This document shows positions 1 to 4,347 of a DNA stretch of 7,033 nucleotides, one piece after another (position 1 is the stretch's first letter; every line of letters starts with the position of its first letter). This DNA is from Planctomycetota bacterium (GTDB taxonomy: Bacteria > Planctomycetota > Phycisphaerae > WQYP01). The stretch is from contig JAJZCT010000173.1 of the NCBI GenBank assembly GCA_021828925.1, forward strand, positions 1 to 7,033, in the 5' to 3' direction. A model generated the notes under the pieces. The model searched no databases. It was given only the letters and a program-made list of their open reading frames with translations, and was not told the origin of the DNA. A program made the translations under genes and the position numbers.

Positions 1-207
1 CGCTGTGGGAAGACAATTGAACCAGTGACGTGCGAACCAGCACTTTAGGAACAGTACCAAAATAATTTCCCGATTTGCGCTGCAATGGAACACGTCACCA
101 CCGGCAGAGCCGGCGGCTATGTGAGGGACCGCAGGCCGGGCTTTGGGGAAGTAATTTGGGCAACCGTCCCCTTAGTGGAAACTTGCTTGGCCGCGGAGCG
201 TTACAAT
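1..207. other. Non-coding stretch downstream of the arsR-type gene
   Basis: I see no supportable gene here. Open frames crossing it on the plus strand have no ribosome binding site, resemble no family I know, and run antisense through the repressor gene. Two short hairpins are visible: CCGGC-AGA-GCCGG at 101-113, and GGGGA (145-149) pairing with TCCCC (167-171). Neither is followed by a T tract on either strand, so I do not call an intrinsic terminator for the repressor. The window edge cuts whatever lies further left. Confidence 0.5.
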
Positions 208-528
208 TCAACGGTCGTCGTCGAGGGTTACCACGTAGGGGGCAACCGAAAATTTAATCGCCTTCTTCAGACTTCTGGCGGAAGAGCCAAGGGAATAGAC
301 AACCTTTTTTCCCTGTCTTTCGTTGACGATCAGACGATTCATCCGCAGCAGACCAAGGTGATGGCTCACCGTGGGTTGCGGCAAATCCAGGGCAGCGCAC
401 AAATCCCCAACGGTGTGCTCACCTGTAGCCAAAAACAGGACAATTTGCAGTCGCGTGTGATCAGACAGAAGCCGAAACAAATCGCATAATTCCGCCTGGC
501 TTTTTTCCATATCCGCTTTCGATACCAT
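208..528 (-). CDS. ArsR/SmtB-family winged-helix transcriptional repressor (106 aa)
   Basis: This is a small dimeric DNA-binding repressor of the ArsR/SmtB type. The family signature is clear: an N-terminal helix ending LLSDHTRLQIVLFL (about residues 20-33), then TVGDLCAALDLPQPTVSHHLGLL (39-61, written here with its recognition helix at about 51-62), then a beta-wing around QGKKVVYSL (72-80). The ATG at 526-528 is chosen because GGAG lies 7 nt upstream. A longer frame back to a TTG at 669 adds 47 residues unlike the family and has no placed binding site. Family members usually sense metals, metalloids or thiol chemistry. Only two cysteines are present, C15 and C44. By alignment from memory, C44 matches the last Cys of the E. 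coli ArsR ELCVCDLC motif, while the two key Cys positions are Thr and Gly, so arsenic sensing is doubtful. The gene is divergent from the dehydratase-ACP-exporter cassette, which it may control. The fold is secure; the ligand is unknown. Confidence 0.9.
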   Translation of the reverse strand: MVSKADMEKSQAELCDLFRLLSDHTRLQIVLFLATGEHTVGDLCAALDLPQPTVSHHLGLLRMNRLIVNERQGKKVVYSLGSSARSLKKAIKFSVAPYVVTLDDDR

Positions 529-535
529 ATATAGA

Positions 536-539
536 CTCC
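536..539 (-). promoter_or_regulatory. Ribosome binding site deciding the arsR-type start
   Basis: The minus strand reads GGAG, then 7 nt, then the ATG at 528-526. This supports a 106-residue product rather than the longer TTG-initiated frame. Confidence 0.6.
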
Positions 540-588
540 AAGATGCAGTTTTGAGAACTACTGAACAATACAGCCAAACCGCCAAAGT

Positions 589-619
589 CCCGATTCGGGG
601 GGATCGTGGAACGGTTCCA
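589..619 (-). other. Two short palindromes in the repressor leader
   Basis: The palindromes are CCCGA-T-TCGGG (589-599) and TGGAAC-G-GTTCCA (607-619), 7 bp apart. They lie inside the predicted untranslated leader of the repressor mRNA, about 60-90 nt upstream of its start codon. They could form small RNA hairpins or serve as protein-binding sites. Both are short enough to arise by chance. Confidence 0.3.
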
Positions 620-701
620 TTAAAAAGGTAAATTAACAACCAGCGAACCCGACACGAATAACCGCGCAATGGTTTGCCGCCGCTTTTACGTACCTCCTTT
701 C

Positions 702-729
702 ATAATAAATTAAATTACATGAATGTCAA
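702..729 (-). promoter_or_regulatory. Sigma70-type promoter for the arsR-type gene
   Basis: On the minus strand there is a perfect TTGACA -35 box at 729-724, a 16-bp AT-rich spacer, and TATTAT (5 of 6 matches to TATAAT) at 707-702. Transcription would begin near 695 and give the repressor mRNA a leader of about 167 nt. The -35 box is one arm of the inverted repeat at 724-743, so a repressor bound there would block it. This is a sequence match only. Confidence 0.5.
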
Positions 730-743
730 ATAAATTATTGACA
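724..743. promoter_or_regulatory. Inverted repeat TGTCAA-N8-TTGACA, candidate operator
   Basis: A perfect 6-bp inverted repeat is separated by 8 AT-rich bases. ArsR/SmtB dimers bind imperfect palindromes of comparable size next to their promoters. The left arm is the -35 box of the minus-strand promoter. The right arm reads TTGACA on the plus strand but lacks a good -10 partner. Its position between divergent genes suits autoregulation and control of the cassette. Assignment to this repressor is inference. Confidence 0.4.
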
Positions 744-873
744 CAGATAGGTATAAAAATAGCTTGACCTCCATATAACTCCTTTGACCATCGGCTCGAT
801 CCCATTCGTACCTTTGAAGATTTTTATAAATGCGTCCTGTGTGATCCCTGATCCAGCCAACGGACTGGGAACA

Positions 874-933
874 TCCGGTAACGCTTCTTGTCAAAACGCC
901 GCAAAGCGTGTAAAAATGCATCATGCCACCGGA
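874..933 (+). other. Possible nested stem structure in the dehydratase leader
   Basis: TCCGGT (874-879) can pair with ACCGGA (928-933). One base inside it, ACGCTT (881-886) pairs with AAGCGT (904-909) around a 17-nt loop. Two nested perfect 6-bp helices lie about 70 nt before the TTG start. They could be a leader structure or a coincidence. No riboswitch family is recognised. Confidence 0.25.
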
Positions 934-988
934 AGTTGGAAGGCGTGTGCCGCTCCCGGTGGGCTTTTGGCTGAAAGGCCGCCTGAAC

Positions 989-992
989 GAGG
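989..992 (+). promoter_or_regulatory. Ribosome binding site for the TTG-initiated dehydratase
   Basis: GAGG stands 9 nt before the TTG at 1002-1004. This is the only well-placed site for the frame, and it makes the protein begin KFSLVD, where FabZ-family homology begins. The unusual TTG start is therefore favoured over internal ATGs. Confidence 0.55.
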
Positions 993-1001
993 TGTTCTGA
1001 G

Positions 1002-1481
1002 TTGAAATTTTCCCTTGTCGATGCTCTGGTTAGTCTGGAATCCGGTAAGGCCATCACCATGATCAAGCAGGTGAGCCTGGCGGAGGAATATCTGGCGGAC
1101 CATTTTCCGGATTTTCCAGTGCTGCCTGGTGTGATGATGCTGGAAGCAGCAGTGCAGGCGGCGGCGTGGCTGGTGCGCGAATGGCAGGGGTTTCAGCACA
1201 GCCTGGTGGTGCTGCGGGAAGCCCGGGGAATCCGGTACGGCTCATTCGTGGCTCCGGGCAATGCCTTGCGTGTAAATGCACAGGCCATTCGGATGGCGGC
1301 ACATGGCAGTGAGTTTAAGATTCGTGGTACCGTAGGGGAGGCGACAGCGATTCAAGGTCGTATTGAATTGGTACATAAAAGTCTTAAGGATACGGATTCC
1401 AGCCTCGCCGGTCTGGATGATGTTATGATAGAACAATTGCGGCGGCAATGGCGGCAGCTTCAGCGCGCCGTCGTCGCGTGA
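1002..1481 (+). CDS. fabZ: FabZ-family 3-hydroxyacyl-ACP dehydratase, hotdog fold (159 aa)
   Basis: The likely reaction is dehydration of (3R)-hydroxyacyl-ACP to trans-2-enoyl-ACP in the cytoplasm. The N-terminus (FSLVDALVSLESGKAI, residues 3-18) aligns with the FabZ opening. The active-site stretch LADHFPDFPVLPGV (31-44) is followed by MMLEA. His34 and Glu48 are 14 residues apart, as in the catalytic His/Glu pair of FabZ, so the enzyme looks competent. After the hotdog core (to about residue 127) comes a roughly 30-residue, Gln/Arg-rich C-terminal helix beyond the usual FabZ length. Translation starts at TTG with GAGG 9 nt upstream. It lies 124 nt before an acyl carrier protein gene and is probably cotranscribed with it. 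From memory, similar FabZ-like proteins paired with a long ACP occur in planctomycetes, often with a ketosynthase that is absent here. It may be a dedicated paralogue rather than the housekeeping fabZ, so the symbol denotes the family. Confidence 0.87.
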   Translation: MKFSLVDALVSLESGKAITMIKQVSLAEEYLADHFPDFPVLPGVMMLEAAVQAAAWLVREWQGFQHSLVVLREARGIRYGSFVAPGNALRVNAQAIRMAAHGSEFKIRGTVGEATAIQGRIELVHKSLKDTDSSLAGLDDVMIEQLRRQWRQLQRAVVA

Positions 1482-1494
1482 TAGAACTGTGAAC

Positions 1495-1520
1495 CTGCTG
1501 CCTGCGCGTGCCGGTAGCAG
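1495..1520 (+). other. Stem-loop between the dehydratase and ACP genes
   Basis: CTGCTGCC (1495-1502) pairs with GGTAGCAG (1513-1520) over 8 bp with one G-U pair and a 10-nt loop. A weak 4-bp hairpin (AGTC-GTGC-GACT, 1519-1530) followed by TTTT overlaps its end. It could be an mRNA processing or partial attenuation element in the 124-nt gap. The T run is too short to call a terminator. Confidence 0.35.
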
Positions 1521-1605
1521 TCGTGCGACTTTTATCGCCGGGGATGGCTGGGTCGTGATTTTAGTTTCTTACGTGTTTCCTGCAGAAGGATAACGGGAGT
1601 ATTAC

Positions 1606-2010
1606 ATGCCGATGACAGAAGAAGAAGTTTTTGCCAAAGTCCGTGATGTTTTGACTTCCGCCTTGGCGGTGGACGGCGACGACGTTAAACCGGAATCCAG
1701 GCTCACGCAGGATCTCGGTGCGGAATCCATTGATTATCTGGACATTCAATTCCAGTTGGAAAAAGCATTCGGGATCAAAATTCAACCCGGCGATATGAGT
1801 ATTGAGTCGTTCCTGACGAACCCGGAATTGGTCAGTAACGGTAAACTTACGGCCGCCGGAATCGCAGAACTCAAAAAGCGCATGCCATTTGCCGTGGCGG
1901 ATATGGCTACGTTTGAACAGGATCCGGATATCAGTAAATTTCGTGACGTATTTACAGTTAACACGATGGTGCGGTTTGTTATGTACAAACTATCCGCCAA
2001 CGCGGCTTAA
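1606..2010 (+). CDS. Long acyl carrier protein with 4'-phosphopantetheine site (134 aa)
   Basis: This is a cytoplasmic carrier that holds acyl chains on a 4'-phosphopantetheine arm. The attachment motif is DLGAESIDYLDI (36-47) with Ser41 as the modified residue. It has Glu rather than the common Asp before Ser. Helix II continues as QFQLEKAFGIKI (48-59). A normal ACP of about 80 residues has only some 11 residues between this point and helix IV. Here the helix-IV-like FTVNTMVRFVMYKL begins at 116, so about 45 extra residues (about 65-112) are inserted. They contain LTAAGIAELKKRMPF and an acidic EQDPDISKF stretch. The ATG has GGGAG 6 nt upstream. The gene lies between the dehydratase, its likely enzymatic partner, and an exporter that starts 30 nt downstream. 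From memory, similar long ACPs exist in planctomycetes. The natural acyl group and the partner synthase are unknown. Confidence 0.88.
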   Translation: MPMTEEEVFAKVRDVLTSALAVDGDDVKPESRLTQDLGAESIDYLDIQFQLEKAFGIKIQPGDMSIESFLTNPELVSNGKLTAAGIAELKKRMPFAVADMATFEQDPDISKFRDVFTVNTMVRFVMYKLSANAA

Positions 2011-2028
2011 AAATGCGGAAAAAACTAC

Positions 2029-2033
2029 GGGAG
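2029..2033 (+). promoter_or_regulatory. Ribosome binding site for the GTG-initiated exporter
   Basis: GGGAG lies 7 nt before the GTG at 2041. It settles the start in a stretch where the first in-frame ATG (at 2098) would trim the cytoplasmic N-terminus to the edge of TM1. Confidence 0.55.
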
Positions 2034-2040
2034 CGACTCT

Positions 2041-3618
2041 GTGAGCACTGCATTGACGCAGGACCACGCACTGTGGAAGCCGCAGGCCAATCCGTGGATG
2101 ATCGCGGTCTCGGTGATGCTGGGCACGTTTATGGAGGTGCTGGACACCTCCATTGCCAATGTGGCTTTGCCGCATATCGCCGGCAGCATGTCCATTACAC
2201 CGGATGACGCAACTTGGGTACTGACCAGTTACCTGATCTCCAACGCGGTGGTATTGACCGCCGCCGGGTGGCTGAGCCGAACGTTCGGCCGTAAACGGTT
2301 TTTGTTAACCTGCATTACGATTTTTGCGGCCGCATCCGTCATGGCGGGCGCGGCTCCCAATTTTCCATTTTTGATCTTTGCGCTGGTTATTCAGGGGGCC
2401 GGCGGGGGGGCCTTACAGCCCAGCGCACAGGCGATTCTGCTGGAAAGTTTCCCTGCGGAAAAGCGCGGACAAGCCATGGCGTTTTACACCTTTGGCGTGA
2501 TTTGCGCTCCGGTGATCGGGCCGACGCTCGGCGGGTGGATTACCGATTCGTTTTCCTGGCGATGGGTATTTTATATTAATATCCCTGTTGCGATGGTGGC
2601 TTTTCTTATGGTGCAAACGTATGTGGAGGATCCACCCTACATCCGGCATGCCATAAAGACCAGACTCGATACCGTCGGCTTTATTCTGCTTTCGGTATGG
2701 ATTGCCGCGCTGCAAATCATGTTGGATAAAGGACAGGATGCGGACTGGTTCGGCGCGGTATGGGTTCGGTGGTTTGCGGCCATTGCCGTAGTGGGTTTTC
2801 TCGCATTTATTGCGTGGGAACTCACCAGTGACGCCCCTCTGGTAAATTTGCGGGTCTTGAAGAATCGTAATCTGCTGATCGGTACAATATTGATATTCAT
2901 TGTCGGTATTGTGCTTTACGCCACCACGGCGTTGTTGCCGCTTTTTCTTCAGACTATCATGGGATACTCCGCTTTGGACAGCGGCCTGGCGGTAAGTCCG
3001 CGCGGATTGGGTTCGGTGGTCGGTGTATTGATCATCGGGCGCTTGACTAATCTTATCGATAACCGATTCCTGATGATCAGTGCCCTGTTAGCCCTGGCCT
3101 ATTCCAGCTTTCTGCTGGGGCACGTGGATACTGAGATTGGTCAATTCAGCGTTACCTGGCCCATCATTATCAATGGATTTGCCACAAGCATGTTGTTTAT
3201 ACCGCTGACGACCACAGCGGTCGGAACATTGCGAAACGATCAGATGGGCAATGCCGCGAGTATTTACAACCTGATGCGGAATATCGGCGGCGCTTTCGGT
3301 ATTTCGGTGACCACCGCATTGCTTAGCCGTAAAAGTCAAAGCAGCCAGAATATGCTGGTATCACACACCACACAATTGAATCCGGTGTTTAACGCCCGGC
3401 TGCACCAGATCCAGGGCATGTTCGCCCAGCACGCTCCGGCGATTACGGCCCATAAACAGGCACTTGGATTGATTTACCAATCAGTAGTTCAACAAGCCGG
3501 CGTCATGGCGTATGTGTTCAACTTCCGCTTAATGGCCGTGCTGGTATTATGCTGCATTCCCTTTGTATTGTTTCTGAAAATACCAAAGTATCGCAGCAAA
3601 CCTGTGGATGTGCATTAA
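2041..3618 (+). CDS. DHA2-family (EmrB/QacA-type) MFS exporter, 14 TM (525 aa)
   Basis: This is an inner-membrane, proton-driven drug/metabolite exporter of the major facilitator superfamily. Motif D1 (LDTSIANVALPHI, 34-46) is in TM1. Motif A (GWLSRTFGRKRF, 76-87) is in the TM2-TM3 loop. The antiporter motif C (GVICAPVIGPTLGG, 152-165) is in TM5, followed by the EmrB-like WRWVFYINIP (173-182). Length and hydrophobicity fit 14 helices, with a long polar loop at about 430-486 before the last helix, as in EmrB. The gene starts 30 nt after the ACP stop with its own GGGAG site, so it is probably in the same operon. EmrB normally works with a HlyD-type adaptor and an outer-membrane channel, and neither is encoded here. 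The substrate could be a drug, a toxic acid or an acyl product linked to the adjacent ACP and dehydratase. The family is secure; the substrate is unknown. Confidence 0.93.
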   Translation: MSTALTQDHALWKPQANPWMIAVSVMLGTFMEVLDTSIANVALPHIAGSMSITPDDATWVLTSYLISNAVVLTAAGWLSRTFGRKRFLLTCITIFAAASVMAGAAPNFPFLIFALVIQGAGGGALQPSAQAILLESFPAEKRGQAMAFYTFGVICAPVIGPTLGGWITDSFSWRWVFYINIPVAMVAFLMVQTYVEDPPYIRHAIKTRLDTVGFILLSVWIAALQIMLDKGQDADWFGAVWVRWFAAIAVVGFLAFIAWELTSDAPLVNLRVLKNRNLLIGTILIFIVGIVLYATTALLPLFLQTIMGYSALDSGLAVSPRGLGSVVGVLIIGRLTNLIDNRFLMISALLALAYSSFLLGHVDTEIGQFSVTWPIIINGFATSMLFIPLTTTAVGTLRNDQMGNAASIYNLMRNIGGAFGISVTTALLSRKSQSSQNMLVSHTTQLNPVFNARLHQIQGMFAQHAPAITAHKQALGLIYQSVVQQAGVMAYVFNFRLMAVLVLCCIPFVLFLKIPKYRSKPVDVH

Positions 3619-3645
3619 GCCTGTTGGGCCAGTGCTCTGTCACGC

Positions 3646-4275
3646 CTACAAATGAATTCCATACCATGGTCGTACATCCACGCAACTCATGCCGGCCGCC
3701 GCCGCCGCCTTAAAGCCCAACTCGCCGTCTTCATACACGATGCACTCTTCGGGCTTCAGGCCCATTCGTAAAGCCGCCGCAAGAAACGAATCGGGTGCGG
3801 GTTTTCCATGTTCGACATCATCGGCACAAATAACAATCGGAAATAATTCCATCAGGCCGACGGCGCGCAGTTGATGATCCACAATGCGATGAATTCCACC
3901 GCTGGCTACAGAAAGCCGCCGACGGCCATGTTCGCGCCGGGCAATGGCCACAACCGCGGGAATCATGGCAATTTCCGGGATGCTCTGAATGTACGCTTCT
4001 TCCTTGCGATGGGTAATATGCTCGCCGGAGACTTTGGATTTATGCTCCAACGCCAGGGATTGTGCGATTTGTAATGTTGGCATGCCGGCAAGGCGGTAAA
4101 ATTCATCTTCAGCAAGCGGAATCCCGGCTTCACCCAATGCGGTCTGCCACGCCCGATAGTGCATGGGCATGGTATCAACAAGTGTGCCATCGCAATCAAA
4201 AATCAATCCGTGAATATGTTCAGGCAGGTCGGCCCGTGGATTGGTATGCCAGTCTGGTTTCATCGTTACATTCAT
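3646..4275 (-). CDS. HAD-superfamily phosphatase, beta-phosphoglucomutase/YqaB-like (209 aa)
   Basis: This is a soluble HAD hydrolase with a small alpha-helical C1 cap, probably acting on sugar phosphates. Motif I is FDCDGTLVDT, with nucleophile Asp27 and acid/base Asp29. Motif II is the Ser in SVASGG (Ser125), motif III is the Lys in HGKPAPD (Lys158), and motif IV is YEDGELG (Glu182-Asp183). Motif IV has Gly where relatives usually have Ser. The layout, including MHYRAW after motif I and HGKPAPDSF, resembles E. coli YqaB (fructose-1-phosphatase) and beta-phosphoglucomutases. The ATG at 4275 is chosen because GAGG stands 11 nt upstream. A GTG at 4341 (231 aa) or an ATG at 4263 (205 aa) are alternatives. 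It follows the permease gene by 72 nt on the same strand, so cotranscription is likely, and it converges on the exporter with a 27-bp gap. The exact phosphate ester is unknown. Confidence 0.88.
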   Translation of the reverse strand: MNVTMKPDWHTNPRADLPEHIHGLIFDCDGTLVDTMPMHYRAWQTALGEAGIPLAEDEFYRLAGMPTLQIAQSLALEHKSKVSGEHITHRKEEAYIQSIPEIAMIPAVVAIARREHGRRRLSVASGGIHRIVDHQLRAVGLMELFPIVICADDVEHGKPAPDSFLAAALRMGLKPEECIVYEDGELGFKAAAAAGMSCVDVRPWYGIHL

Positions 4276-4347
4276 TGGTGTTACAGCCTCAAACAAAATA
4301 AACAAGCCCCTGAACACGGCGTTTTCCAAGTTCACCAGCACCGCATT

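Larger units (their letters stand above)
529..1001. other. 473-bp divergent intergenic region between the repressor and the dehydratase cassette
   Basis: No gene is supportable here. The region holds the repressor promoter (702-729, minus), an inverted repeat at 724-743, an AT-rich core at about 700-760, short palindromes in the repressor leader (589-599 and 607-619), and a possible nested stem in the leader of the dehydratase gene (874-933). A 73-codon open frame at 784-1005 (TTG start, no binding site, low-complexity translation) does not look like a protein. I could not place a convincing plus-strand sigma70 promoter: the TTGACA at 738-743 has only a TAGCTT-like -10 at 16 bp, and TATAAA at 752 is just 8 bp away. 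Confidence 0.6.

Noticed and set aside
101..113. Hairpin CCGGC-AGA-GCCGG as a terminator for the repressor gene
   Set aside because: There is no T tract on either side in either orientation.
85..489. 134-codon plus-strand open frame
   Set aside because: It has no ribosome binding site, runs antisense through the repressor gene, and its translation matches no family I recognise.
208..669. Longer 153-residue version of the repressor starting at TTG 669
   Set aside because: The extra 47 residues do not resemble the family, no binding site is correctly spaced, and the ATG at 528 has GGAG 7 nt upstream.
689..702. Resemblance of ACCTCCTTTC to the 3' end of 16S rRNA
   Set aside because: The flanking sequence is not 16S rRNA. 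It is simply the complement of a Shine-Dalgarno sequence on the minus strand.
738..757. Plus-strand promoter formed by TTGACA (738-743) and TATAAA (752-757)
   Set aside because: The spacer is only 8 bp. The alternative -10 at 760 (TAGCTT) matches just 3 of 6 bases.
784..1005. 73-codon open frame ending on the dehydratase TTG start
   Set aside because: It has a TTG start without a binding site and unconvincing composition. The overlap with the next start is probably chance.
1489..1593. 34-codon GTG-started frame between the dehydratase and ACP, with a hydrophobic segment
   Set aside because: There is no Shine-Dalgarno ahead of it, it is very short, and it has no recognisable similarity. A small protein cannot be excluded but is not supported.
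2404..2410. Run of seven G residues inside the exporter gene as a phase-variation tract
   Set aside because: The frame is intact through it and it encodes a Gly-rich family motif (GAGGGALQPS). One short run is not evidence of switching.
3690..3712. GCC-type triplet repeat in the HAD gene
   Set aside because: It encodes a run of alanines in a helix where the family is already Ala-rich, so no separate repeat element is needed.
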